Assembly: GCA_020059465.1 (NCBI GenBank)
Contig: JAGVBZ010000030.1
Span: 1-64,000 of the forward strand
From: Brevinematales bacterium
GTDB taxonomy: Bacteria; Spirochaetota; Brevinematia; Brevinematales; GWF1-51-8
Reading direction: 5' to 3'
DNA: 64,000 nucleotides
Shown: positions 1 to 9,917 of the stretch, piece by piece
How the letters are laid out: every line of letters starts with the position of its first letter
Position numbering within the stretch: position 1 is the stretch's first letter
Program-made: the position numbers and the translations under genes
Notes under the pieces: generated by a model
Seen by the model: only the letters and a program-made list of their open reading frames with translations
Database searches by the model: none
What the model was told of the DNA's origin: nothing

Positions 1-9
1 AAGAAAAAA

Positions 10-32
10 CCCCTCGCGAACAATGCGGGGGG
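10..32. terminator. Terminator-like hairpin (possibly bidirectional)
   Basis: cccctcgc (10-17) / gcgggggg (25-32) stem with one wobble, A-tract on the left, T-rich on the right. Confidence 0.45.
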
Positions 33-100
33 TTGATTTTAGGAAAGTTTTGTGACATACTATTTGCGACTTTTAGGACAAAAAAAATACGGGACAATAG

Positions 101-451
101 ATATTCTGCTATATCAAGGAACTCTCTTCTGAAAAAATAAAGCGCAAACGCGAGAAGGTAATACTGGATGAAATTAAACATATTTATTCCCGTTTCGAAG
201 GCATCGCCGGCCTGATAAAGCTTCAGGAGACTGACGAGAATTCCGTCAAGCTCGGGGATTTCGAGATCACAGACCGCGAACGCGAGATTATTTACAATCT
301 GCTGGATGGGCGCAGTATTCAGGAAATCGCCTCGCGTCTCTTCCTGTCGGAAAGTACGGTCAAAGGATATATCAACTCAATTTATAAGAAGCTCGATGTG
401 AAAAACCGGGGTGAATTCTTCGCGTTCTTCAAAGACCGTGTGATTCTATAA
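101..451 (+). pseudogene. Remnant of a LuxR-type HTH protein (C-terminal DNA-binding domain only)
   Basis: Open frame after TAG at 98-100 reads ...ITDREREIIYNLLDGRSIQEIASRLFLSESTVKGYINSIYKKLDVKNRGEFFAFF..., a typical LuxR C-terminal HTH; no ATG start and no room for an N-terminal domain. Confidence 0.6.
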
Positions 452-763
452 CCGTACTTTAGTATGAAAAATTCCTCCTTAAGTTCTGCCGTCTCCCTAT
501 TGACAAACCGATATTTCAGTTCTATCATTAGAATATCGATTTACCGCAAATGTTTAGGATTGTCGGTATATTTGGAATTTCTGTTATATCTTGGGGTTTT
601 GAATATCTGAGGTTTCTGATATATCTGGGGATATATTGCAGGGTGCATATTAGCCGTTCCGTACGTTTACGGGGCGGCTATATTTTTTATTTACTACTGA
701 CCCGTTGCATTTTTTACCGTTCTTTTCTATAATAATGTATCAAATAGTCCGAGGTGAGTCATA

Positions 764-2140
764 ATGAACAAACCCACTATCCTTGTTATCGACGACGAAA
801 GGAATATTCGAGAGGCTCTGCGTCAATACCTGACTATGGAAGGATTTGACGTGCAGGCCGCCGAGGACGGTGTGGACGGACTGAATAAATTCCAGACTCT
901 CCTTCCGGACGCGGTAATCCTCGACCTCAAGATGCCCAAGATGAGCGGTATGGAATTCCTGAATAAGGCGTTCGCTGTCAAGCAGGACAGCCCGATTATC
1001 GTACTGACCGGGCATGGCGGTGTGGACGAGGCGGTCGAATGTATGCGGCGCGGCGCGTACGATTTTTTCATGAAACCCCCCGAAATGGAGAAACTGATCC
1101 TCGTGCTCCGGCGCGCTCTCGACGAAAGCGGCCGGCGCGAACGTCAGGATGAACTGGAGAAGATGGTCGACGAACGGTTCCGTTTCGATAGTATCATAGG
1201 GAACTCCCCCGGTATTAAACGGGTTTTGGACACGGTGCGGCAGATCGCTCCTACCGACGCGACTGTACTGATTACCGGAGAGAGCGGAACGGGCAAGGAG
1301 CTGGTCGCCTCCGCGATCCATAACAACAGCCGCCGCAGCCGCGGGGCGTTTATTAAGGTACATTGCGCCGCGTTAACCGACACTCTGCTCGAAAGCGAAC
1401 TGTTCGGGCATGAGAAAGGCTCGTTCACCGGCGCGGTCGCCCGTAAACGGGGACGTTTCGAGCTTGCCGACGGCGGAACTATATTCCTCGACGAAATCGG
1501 AGAAATTTCCCAGACGACACAGGTAAAGCTTCTGCGTGTTCTGCAGGAGCATGAATTCGAACGGGTCGGCGGCGAGGAAACCCTTAAAATGGACATCCGT
1601 GTGATAACCGCGACCAATAAAGACCTTCAGGCAGAAGTCCTGGAGGGACGTTTCCGGGAAGATTTATTTTACCGCCTGAATGTGATCAACCTGCATATCC
1701 CGCCGCTCCGTGAGCGGAAGGAAGATATTGCGCTGCTGACGTACCATTTTATCGCCATGTATGCCGAAAAACACGGAAAACCGAAGATACAGATTGTTCC
1801 CAAAACCGTGAAGCTGCTTGAGAATTATTTATGGAAGGGAAATATCCGCGAACTTCAGAATCTGGTGGAAAACCTGGTCGTGATGAATAAAGGGCAGGAG
1901 ATCACCCCCGACGACCTGCCATCCGCCGTTCGTAATTTCAGCGGTCAGGAGGAACTCCGCCTCGAGGTCGGGATTCCGCTGGAGGAGGTCGAACGGAGAG
2001 CGATAATCGCTACGCTGGATTCCGTAGGTTGGAATAAATCGCATGCGGCGAGAGTGCTGGGTATCGGCAGAAAAACCCTGCTCAGGAAGCTTGAGGGATA
2101 CGGGATGACGGATTCCGGCGATGACAGTATCGACGAATGA
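764..2140 (+). CDS. Sigma-54-dependent response regulator (REC-AAA+-HTH, NtrC family)
   Basis: N-terminal REC (VIDDERNIREAL...DAVILDLKMP), Walker A GESGTGKE, GSFTGA loop, C-terminal Fis-type HTH (SHAARVLGIGRKTLLRKL). Confidence 0.95.
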   Translation: MNKPTILVIDDERNIREALRQYLTMEGFDVQAAEDGVDGLNKFQTLLPDAVILDLKMPKMSGMEFLNKAFAVKQDSPIIVLTGHGGVDEAVECMRRGAYDFFMKPPEMEKLILVLRRALDESGRRERQDELEKMVDERFRFDSIIGNSPGIKRVLDTVRQIAPTDATVLITGESGTGKELVASAIHNNSRRSRGAFIKVHCAALTDTLLESELFGHEKGSFTGAVARKRGRFELADGGTIFLDEIGEISQTTQVKLLRVLQEHEFERVGGEETLKMDIRVITATNKDLQAEVLEGRFREDLFYRLNVINLHIPPLRERKEDIALLTYHFIAMYAEKHGKPKIQIVPKTVKLLENYLWKGNIRELQNLVENLVVMNKGQEITPDDLPSAVRNFSGQEELRLEVGIPLEEVERRAIIATLDSVGWNKSHAARVLGIGRKTLLRKLEGYGMTDSGDDSIDE

Positions 2141-2230
2141 GCATTTGTTAATCGATTATAGTTTTCAGAATATTGTGGTTTTATTTAATGCTAATTATAA
2201 TAATATTAATCATTCGGTAAGAGGTGGGAA

Positions 2231-4477
2231 ATGTTTTCAAAAATGAAGATCCGTACAAAAATTATCCTGATATTTTCAATCGCCGTTCTTCTGGGGGTTC
2301 TCAGTATCGGACTGACGAATTATTTCCTTGGCCGCGAGGTTTTTATGAACGCGGCTGTCAACAACCTCAAACAGCTCACGCAGGTTTCCAGTAAGCTGAT
2401 CAAGAACATCGCCTTTTCTTCGGTGGAAAACTACCTGCGCGGGATTGCCGAAGAAAATCTTTCCATCGCGGAATATTATTATAATCAATACAGAAAGGGC
2501 GCAATCAGCGAAGCGGCCGCTATGAGCCTTGCGGCAAATATTATTTTATCGAAAAAAATCGGTTCCCAGGGCTACACCTATATCCTTAATTCCAAGGGTG
2601 TATTCCTTTATCATCCGTTTACCCAGAACGTCGGGAAGGACTTCAGCGATCTGGACTTTGTAAAAACACAGATATCGAAAAAGACGGGGTCTGTAACCTA
2701 TAACTGGAAAAATCCCGGCGAAACTTCAGAAAGGCAAAAACTGCTCTACATGACTCATTTCGCGCCATGGGACTGGATTATTTCGCCTACCGCCTATTTT
2801 GACGATTTCGTCCTATTGGTCGATATCGGCGCGATCAGTAAAGCGATTAATGCCACCCCTATCGGCAGTTCGGGTTACTTTTATGTGATCGATGAAAAAG
2901 GTAAAATGCTGATCCACCCCGATACGAATTTACTCGGGACACAATTAGAAGAGATTATTCAGAAGCACAATAATAAAAATAATATTCAGGGTAATGTAGG
3001 TACGGAGATACTTCAAAAAAAGTACGGCATCAGTTATTATAATTGGCAGAATATCAACGACGAGACCAGCCGTGAAAAGATAGTCTCTTATGAGTTTTTA
3101 CCCGATATGAAATGGTTTGTCATCGCGTCGGCATATCCCGATGATTTCGAGAAAGAGTATACTATTGTCAGATTGATCAACCTGTCGCTCATTCTTGTTT
3201 CGCTGACTATCGTTATTCTTCTCGCGATTTTCCTCGGAAATAATATCGCCAGAGTGATCGGGAATATCGATACCAAGCTGAAAAATATCTCTTCGGGTAC
3301 CGAAAAAGCCGATCTATCCAAACGGATCGATATCCGTTCACACGACGAACTCGGTCAGGTGGCTACAGGTCTCAACCATCTCATGGCCTCGCTCAATAAT
3401 GACATACTCATGGTAAAAACCGCATCCCGGTCTATAACCGAATCGTCAGATAATATGAACAGAATAGTAGAAACAGACGTACGTTCGCAGATCGATGTGA
3501 TCCGCGAAAGCACCGATCAGATACAGAAGTTTATCGACGACCAGACGTCCGGGGTCGAGGAAGTCAATGCGACGCTGGAAGAAATCGCCCGCAATATTGA
3601 CTCGATCGCGCAGAATGTCGAAAAACAGGCCTCGGCGGTCGAAGAAAGCGCGTCCGCTATCGAGGAAATGACCCGCAATATCGAGAACGCGAACCAGATC
3701 GCCGGAAAAACGCAGGAAATATCGGGCAACCTCAACAATGTGGCGACCGAGGGCGGAAAATCGGTACATTCGAGCATCGGCTCCATCCGTGAAGTGTCCG
3801 AATACTCCCAGCAGATACTCAAGATGCTGAAACTGATCACGGATATATCAAAAGAAACGAACCTGCTCGCGATGAACGCGTCTATCGAAGCCGCGCATGC
3901 GGGCGAGGCAGGAAAGGGTTTCGCCATAGTCGCGGATGAAATACGCCGCCTTGCGGAAAATACCAATAAGAACGCCAAAGATATCGGCGAGGTCGTGAAC
4001 ACGATTGTCGGTAAGATCGACGATTCGGTAAACCTCGCGGAAAAAGCGGGTATCGGCCTCGAGATGATTATGGCCTATTCCAAGCAGAACGTCGGGATGA
4101 TCTCCCAGCTCCGCACCACCATTGAAGAGCAGAACCATTCCGCAAAGGATATCCTCCGCGCTACTCAGGAAATCGTGCAGATCACCGAGGAAATCCGCCT
4201 GTCGATGCAGGAGCAGAAGACCGGTACCGACGAGCTTGCGCTGACAATGCGCAATCTCCGCGACCTTTCGCTCGAGACCAAGTCCAATATCGGGGAGCAT
4301 GTCACCGGGCTGAACAACCTGATCGGGTCGATCGATACGATTAAACAGATATCCTCGCAGAATCAGACGCTGAACAATCAGCTTCAGGATATTATCGATA
4401 AATTCCGGCTGGACGAGAATATCAAAACTCAGGCGCCTATGGAAAACGATACCACCGCGATCAAGCTGGTGGAATAA
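2231..4477 (+). CDS. Methyl-accepting chemotaxis protein with periplasmic Cache-type sensor and HAMP
   Basis: Two TM segments, Cache-like repeats ([38 protein letters not shown]), MCP hairpin tip [35 protein letters not shown]. Confidence 0.95.
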   Translation: MFSKMKIRTKIILIFSIAVLLGVLSIGLTNYFLGREVFMNAAVNNLKQLTQVSSKLIKNIAFSSVENYLRGIAEENLSIAEYYYNQYRKGAISEAAAMSLAANIILSKKIGSQGYTYILNSKGVFLYHPFTQNVGKDFSDLDFVKTQISKKTGSVTYNWKNPGETSERQKLLYMTHFAPWDWIISPTAYFDDFVLLVDIGAISKAINATPIGSSGYFYVIDEKGKMLIHPDTNLLGTQLEEIIQKHNNKNNIQGNVGTEILQKKYGISYYNWQNINDETSREKIVSYEFLPDMKWFVIASAYPDDFEKEYTIVRLINLSLILVSLTIVILLAIFLGNNIARVIGNIDTKLKNISSGTEKADLSKRIDIRSHDELGQVATGLNHLMASLNNDILMVKTASRSITESSDNMNRIVETDVRSQIDVIRESTDQIQKFIDDQTSGVEEVNATLEEIARNIDSIAQNVEKQASAVEESASAIEEMTRNIENANQIAGKTQEISGNLNNVATEGGKSVHSSIGSIREVSEYSQQILKMLKLITDISKETNLLAMNASIEAAHAGEAGKGFAIVADEIRRLAENTNKNAKDIGEVVNTIVGKIDDSVNLAEKAGIGLEMIMAYSKQNVGMISQLRTTIEEQNHSAKDILRATQEIVQITEEIRLSMQEQKTGTDELALTMRNLRDLSLETKSNIGEHVTGLNNLIGSIDTIKQISSQNQTLNNQLQDIIDKFRLDENIKTQAPMENDTTAIKLVE

Positions 4478-4566
4478 ACCGGCACTTAATACTCCATACT
4501 CTAACCGAATCTCTACATGCGATGAATCCTCAGCGTTATCCTGTCCGGCTATAGATGGAGGGATTC

Positions 4567-5262
4567 ATGGAGAAACAAAAACTCACCGGAAGCGGAGTTT
4601 TCGCACTGACCGGGCCGCTCCGTTGGATTATCATTTCAGGCATATTCTTTTTTATCGGCGCGGGCAGGTTGGATATTCCACGGGCTTGGTATATTTTTTC
4701 CATGATGCTCGTCGGCTCCACCATCGGCAGTATTTTCCTTTATATCAAAGCCCCCGGGATGCTTAACGCCCGCGGGAAGAGTTCAAAGGGCACAAAAAAA
4801 TGGGACCTCGTTATTCTATTGTTCTTCTTCCTGCTCGCAATCATCGGTATCCCGCTGACCGCAGGATTGGATACCCGTTTTAACTTTTCCATCCTGCCGT
4901 TCGAATTCCTCTATATAGGAATTGCAATCTATGCGGTATCGGCGGTCATATCGACATGGCCGATGCTGATAAATCCTCATTTCGAGGGCACTGTGCGAAT
5001 CCAAAACGACCGGGAGCATACCGTCATAAAAACAGGCCCATACCGTTTCATCCGGCATCCGGGGTATCTGGGAATGGTATTCGGTGCGCTCCCCATACCG
5101 TTCGCGACGGGCTCTGTGATAAGTTTTATACCGTCAGGACTGATGATCGTGCTGATTTTTATCCGGACATACCTTGAGGATAAGACGCTGCAGAAGGAAC
5201 TGCCCGGCTACGCCGATTACTGCGCCGAAGTGAAATATAGGTTGATACCGTTTATCTGGTAG
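4567..5262 (+). CDS. Isoprenylcysteine carboxyl methyltransferase-like membrane protein
   Basis: Multi-TM; C-terminal TGPYRFIRHPGYLG motif typical of ICMT/PEMT-like methyltransferases; start moved to 4567 after SD tggaggga. Confidence 0.8.
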   Translation: MEKQKLTGSGVFALTGPLRWIIISGIFFFIGAGRLDIPRAWYIFSMMLVGSTIGSIFLYIKAPGMLNARGKSSKGTKKWDLVILLFFFLLAIIGIPLTAGLDTRFNFSILPFEFLYIGIAIYAVSAVISTWPMLINPHFEGTVRIQNDREHTVIKTGPYRFIRHPGYLGMVFGALPIPFATGSVISFIPSGLMIVLIFIRTYLEDKTLQKELPGYADYCAEVKYRLIPFIW

Positions 5263-5289
5263 AAAATATCGGGATGAAAGGGGTATTTT

Positions 5290-6264
5290 TTAGTATGCTT
5301 CTTTTTCAAGAAGTAATTTACCTTCACTAAATGAATATTTTAATAAAAGAATTTCCTTGTCCTCAATTTCTTTTTTCTTTTTTAAATATTCAATAACCTC
5401 ATTTGAAAATGATTTAGCTATTGCAATCGTTCGGATCATATGATAATCACCATTAACCCTCTTTTTTAAAAACCAGTCTTCATATTGAAATAATTGAAAT
5501 AATCCATCTTTTTTAAATTCGTCTCTTTTTACCTCAATAATACTATACCCAATAATTTGATGTTTATCAAGGGGATGTGAATGAAATAACAACAAATCGA
5601 TTTCTTTGCCAAAGCTAGTAGGAATATAGGATAAAAAATCCGAATACACACCAAATAAATCAAAATGTTTTTTATTAGAAAAATCATTTATCAAAAGTGC
5701 CATTAAAGAGTATTCATATTTGGGTAAGCCATCCTCAAAAGTAATCATATCTAATAAATTCGGTTTTATATATTTATATGGTTCTTTTATCTGTTGAGGA
5801 AACATATATAAAGGATTAACTTTTAAAAATATATCAAAAAGATAACGATATTCAATATCCGAAATAGAAAATATTGCGTTCGCTGTGCCGTTAGGACGGC
5901 TAAGAGTAAATGTCCATATATAATTACTATCTTTCATATCAAAAACATCACTCAGTGAAATAGGTCGTTCAAAGGTATACTCAGTATTATCGAATCTTAC
6001 TCTAAAGGGGAATTTTTGATCCTCTATTATTGGCCAAATTTCAGTATCGTCATAAAACGCTTCATCTATTGCTTTGTAAACACCTCTTATTTCTTTTTTC
6101 CCTTTTAAATAAAAAAGAATATAATCATCTTTTGAAATCATAATTATTCTTGATATTAGAGCATCATTTATATGATTAGAATTTGCAGAAGGAATAGCGG
6201 CTAAACCTTTTTTTATGCATAGATCAAAATTTTCTTCATTTATTACAAAAATGTGTACTGGCAT
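5290..6264 (-). CDS. EVE/PUA-like N-terminal domain plus NucS/PD-(D/E)XK-like nuclease domain; candidate restriction-type nuclease
   Basis: N-term DDYILFYLKGKKEIRGVYKA...FPFRVRF resembles the EVE/PUA fold; C-term KEIDLLLFH...IIEVKRDE...QLFQYEDWF matches a D...ExK...QxxxY nuclease pattern; noticeably AT-rich. Confidence 0.5.
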   Translation of the reverse strand: MPVHIFVINEENFDLCIKKGLAAIPSANSNHINDALISRIIMISKDDYILFYLKGKKEIRGVYKAIDEAFYDDTEIWPIIEDQKFPFRVRFDNTEYTFERPISLSDVFDMKDSNYIWTFTLSRPNGTANAIFSISDIEYRYLFDIFLKVNPLYMFPQQIKEPYKYIKPNLLDMITFEDGLPKYEYSLMALLINDFSNKKHFDLFGVYSDFLSYIPTSFGKEIDLLLFHSHPLDKHQIIGYSIIEVKRDEFKKDGLFQLFQYEDWFLKKRVNGDYHMIRTIAIAKSFSNEVIEYLKKKKEIEDKEILLLKYSFSEGKLLLEKEAY

Positions 6265-6366
6265 ATCTTCCCCTAGTTAATCTATCCTACTCTTTTATTG
6301 TAAATCAATTATCACTATAACACAACAAATACTAAGAAATAGTCATTTTATGTTTCAATAAATATT

Positions 6367-7137
6367 TTAAAACTTCATGCCCGCCGACGGCAGGAATAAA
6401 AACGCCGGATGCGCGAAATCGAAACGGATATTCAGGCGGACGAAGAAACGGTCGTACTCCATCGTCAATAGCCCCTCCAGAGTCACCCCGTAGTTCCGGT
6501 ACTCGTTCGACGAGACGGTCTGGCCGGGCCGGTAGAACCCGTCGATCAGCTTCGTCCACTCCGCGTACGGCTCGACCAGATGTACGGCGAACATTCCGCC
6601 AAGCCCCACCCGGAATTCCTCGGATGGGTCGCCGATAAAATAATACCCGCCCTCGGCGGAAAACGATAAAATCGAGAAACTCCCGCCGAGTTTATCGTCC
6701 GACCAATAGGAGTAGCCGAAACCGCCGCCTACCCAGATGTAACGGTTGATATTATAATCGATACCCAATGTCAGCCAGTTTCCCCCGCCGATATGAAAAC
6801 GGGGATGCCAGTTCCCTATCCACGGCTCAACCGGCGATATTTTTACTATGCCGCCGGTCAACGCGGGGAAGTTCGTGGCAAAAACAAGGCGCCCGAATTC
6901 GTCGTATACCACCGCGGAATTGGTCGTATCGGAATAATAATTTTTACCGATCACGCCGGGCTTGATTTCCTTCCCGTTCAGGAGGTAGGTGTACTCCATC
7001 AGGTTATATTTGAAACGCATTTCGTTGAAGATGAAGCCGGTTTCGTTCGTGCCGGCCTCCGCGGACAGCAATCCGGCGCACACTGCGGTAATAATGAAAA
7101 TAATGCCGGTTGTTTTTATGATAGAATAGTTCGTCAT
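6367..7137 (-). CDS. Predicted outer-membrane beta-barrel-like protein
   Basis: N-terminal signal peptide, alternating aromatic beta-strand pattern, C-terminal strand ending in KF. Confidence 0.55.
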   Translation of the reverse strand: MTNYSIIKTTGIIFIITAVCAGLLSAEAGTNETGFIFNEMRFKYNLMEYTYLLNGKEIKPGVIGKNYYSDTTNSAVVYDEFGRLVFATNFPALTGGIVKISPVEPWIGNWHPRFHIGGGNWLTLGIDYNINRYIWVGGGFGYSYWSDDKLGGSFSILSFSAEGGYYFIGDPSEEFRVGLGGMFAVHLVEPYAEWTKLIDGFYRPGQTVSSNEYRNYGVTLEGLLTMEYDRFFVRLNIRFDFAHPAFLFLPSAGMKF

Positions 7138-7160
7138 TTCATTCCTCGCCCGCGTTTCTT

Positions 7161-8381
7161 TTACTTCAGACGCATGACCGTTACTTTATTGCTTCCCGCC
7201 GTACTGCCGTCCAGAAATGCGACATACGGGATATTATTATAGAAATCCATCGAAAGGTAGGTCGCCACCCCGCCGGAAAACCCCTTCCCGCCGACCGCGA
7301 CCCACCCGTCGTTCGTGGTGATCGCGCCCGTACCGGAATTCGTATGCACTACCCCCGACGGCAGGTATTTCATCACCGTGGCGTAGAGGGTGCTGTCCCA
7401 ATCCTCGAATACGATATACGGCGTACCGGAATTGATCGAAAAATCGATAAACGCCGCGACATTCGGGGTAAAACCCTTGGCGCCGACCGTGCTCCATACT
7501 CCCAGCGTATACTTCATGACTGTCGCGCGGCTTCCGTTGGCGATATCCTGAAACGCCGCATAGGGAACTGCCGCGTCGAACGCCAGCACAGTTCCGCTCA
7601 CCGCGCCGTCTGAAAATCCCCGGAATCCGACGCTTGTCCATCCGGCTGCGGGAGATCCTAAATAACGGAATAATGTCGCAGAACTGAAATAGTCCGTATC
7701 CTGAAACAATGCGTACGGTACACCGCCCTCGACCCAGAGGGACACGCCAGCCACCGAATTGGCGGTGATCTTATTCGTGCTCAGGTCGTTCCATACGCCC
7801 CCGCTGTATTGCTTCACGTTCAGGCTGTAGAGGGTATCCTTGTCCGCGAACGCCACATACGGAATCCCGCCCGACACGTAGAGCGAAATATCCCGCACCT
7901 CGCGCACTGTGACGCCCGCACCGCCGACATACTGCCATGTTCCCCCGGAGTACGTCATTACCGAAAGTTTACCCCCGTTCGTCATATCCTGAAACGCCAC
8001 ATACGGAACGGCGCCGTCGACAAACAGGTCGACATATCGGGAATCCCCGACACTGAAACCGGGGTTGCCGACATAGACCCAATTCGTGCCGTTGTACTTC
8101 ATGACCGATACGGCGTTATTATTGGAGGAGTCGCGGTACGCCACATAGGGAAGACCGCTGACGGTGTCGAAATCGATTTTAATATACGACGCGGTTCCTG
8201 CGGAAAATCCGCGCTGCCCTACGGCCTCCCAGTACTGGTTTACATGCGCCGGCGTTCCCCAGTTCGAATCGCCCCGCTTATCGATCGCATCCTCGACAAA
8301 GAACTGCGGGTAAAATAACGCGCATGAACCTGATAAAATGACCGAAAGCAGTATGATATAGATATATATTTTTCGCCGCAT
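7161..8381 (-). CDS. Lipoprotein with seven ~48-aa repeats (predicted beta-propeller)
   Basis: Lipobox LSGSC; repeated unit VGxxGFS...PYVAFQD...VMKYxGGxW. Confidence 0.75.
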   Translation of the reverse strand: MRRKIYIYIILLSVILSGSCALFYPQFFVEDAIDKRGDSNWGTPAHVNQYWEAVGQRGFSAGTASYIKIDFDTVSGLPYVAYRDSSNNNAVSVMKYNGTNWVYVGNPGFSVGDSRYVDLFVDGAVPYVAFQDMTNGGKLSVMTYSGGTWQYVGGAGVTVREVRDISLYVSGGIPYVAFADKDTLYSLNVKQYSGGVWNDLSTNKITANSVAGVSLWVEGGVPYALFQDTDYFSSATLFRYLGSPAAGWTSVGFRGFSDGAVSGTVLAFDAAVPYAAFQDIANGSRATVMKYTLGVWSTVGAKGFTPNVAAFIDFSINSGTPYIVFEDWDSTLYATVMKYLPSGVVHTNSGTGAITTNDGWVAVGGKGFSGGVATYLSMDFYNNIPYVAFLDGSTAGSNKVTVMRLK

Positions 8382-8390
8382 TTCATCCTC

Positions 8391-9917
8391 CTACTTTTTC
8401 AACTGGTCGATCAGCCCGAGAAACTGGAGACGCAGTTTGTTCAGCTCGACATAATCCTTCAGCTTCGTCAGCTTGTAATTGACCAGCGTAATTTCAGTTT
8501 GGATCACAAAATACAGATCGCTTCTACCCTGCTCGTATTTCTTCTTCTCGCCGTTGATACGGCTGATTGCGGTCTTGATCAGAAGATCGTCGTACTCAAG
8601 CGCCTTCTGATATACCGACATCATATCGTTCAAATCGACCATCGCCTGGTTGTAATTCCGCTCGAAATTCTCGACATCCTTCACCCATTTCTGGAGCTTC
8701 GCCTTCGTCTCTTTCACTTTCCCCTTGCTCAGGTCCTCGCCGATCGGCATCGAAAATTCGACCCCCACATAGAAGTTATGGGTAAAATTCGAAAGGACAA
8801 ACACATTATTCGGATCGGCCGAGGTATTGGCGAAACTGTACTGAAACACTAGATTGAGATCGGGAAGGTACTCGTTCTTTTCCTTTTTAAGCTGGAACTC
8901 GAGGAGTCCTTTCGCCATTTCAAGGATGCGCATCTGCCGGCTCATCGACGAAGGAAAATTCCCGGCGGGAATGGGAGGAAGGAAAAGTTCCGATTCGGGG
9001 ATAAAAACGGCGTCCCACGGAATGACGATACTCCCGTACATCCAATACAGAATTTTCTTCGTGAGCCGCTTGATATTAACCTCTAAAATATCCCGGGTCT
9101 TTTTAAACTCGATATTGACCATCAACGCCTGATCGATATCCGTCTGTTCGACCAATCCGTACTTCTGTTTCTCTTTTAGCTGCTTGAGCATTTTATCGCT
9201 ATTCTTAACATTTTCCACAAATATCTGGTACTGGTGATAAACACTGTACCATTCGAAATATATCAGGTAAAGATTCATGATGATATTCTCGATGCTTTCG
9301 TTGATCGTCTCCTCGGTAATCATGCGGTTGAACTCCGCCTGCTTGATGGGAAAACGGTCGAGAATACCGAACCAGTTCCGCAGAAGGGGCTGGCTTAACT
9401 GGAAGTAAAACTCCGGGTTAAACGCCGAATTGTCGATCATCATATACTTGAGATTGTTCGTACTGATATTCGTACCCCCGACAATCTGAAGCGATGTATA
9501 ATCGGGTATCATCGACGACGCCTTTGTCTGCTGGTAGGAAATCCCCGCCTTCATCTTTGTGCCGAGTTGGGGAATCACTTTCGAAAGGCTGAGATTAAAA
9601 TCGTCGCTCCATTGCTCGACAATCCCCGCGTTAGATTGAGACGCGCTCTGGGGATTCTGATACGCGAAATGATATGCCGCGTTGAGGTAAGCGTTGTAGA
9701 TCGCATGGGACTGTATCTCCAGCGATTCCGCCCCCTTCAGCTTGATCAGTTCGCTCATGATCTCCGGGCTGTTCTTGATCGCCTTCTCGACAAACACCTG
9801 TATCGGAATAATGTTCGTCGACGCCGGGTATGCCGTGCTGATTGAGCATACCGCGATAATAAGCCCGGTTATGAGGAGGCGCGCTTTTTTATGATAATAC
9901 ACTCGTCTATTCTCCAT
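8391..9917 (-). CDS. TolC-family outer membrane efflux protein
   Basis: Signal peptide, long coiled-coil alpha-barrel pattern; overlaps the end of the RND gene. Confidence 0.85.
   Translation of the reverse strand: MENRRVYYHKKARLLITGLIIAVCSISTAYPASTNIIPIQVFVEKAIKNSPEIMSELIKLKGAESLEIQSHAIYNAYLNAAYHFAYQNPQSASQSNAGIVEQWSDDFNLSLSKVIPQLGTKMKAGISYQQTKASSMIPDYTSLQIVGGTNISTNNLKYMMIDNSAFNPEFYFQLSQPLLRNWFGILDRFPIKQAEFNRMITEETINESIENIIMNLYLIYFEWYSVYHQYQIFVENVKNSDKMLKQLKEKQKYGLVEQTDIDQALMVNIEFKKTRDILEVNIKRLTKKILYWMYGSIVIPWDAVFIPESELFLPPIPAGNFPSSMSRQMRILEMAKGLLEFQLKKEKNEYLPDLNLVFQYSFANTSADPNNVFVLSNFTHNFYVGVEFSMPIGEDLSKGKVKETKAKLQKWVKDVENFERNYNQAMVDLNDMMSVYQKALEYDDLLIKTAISRINGEKKKYEQGRSDLYFVIQTEITLVNYKLTKLKDYVELNKLRLQFLGLIDQLKK

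Noticed and set aside
550-732. 60-aa ORF upstream of the response regulator
   Set aside because: No Shine-Dalgarno, biased composition from a T-rich intergenic region, no recognisable family.
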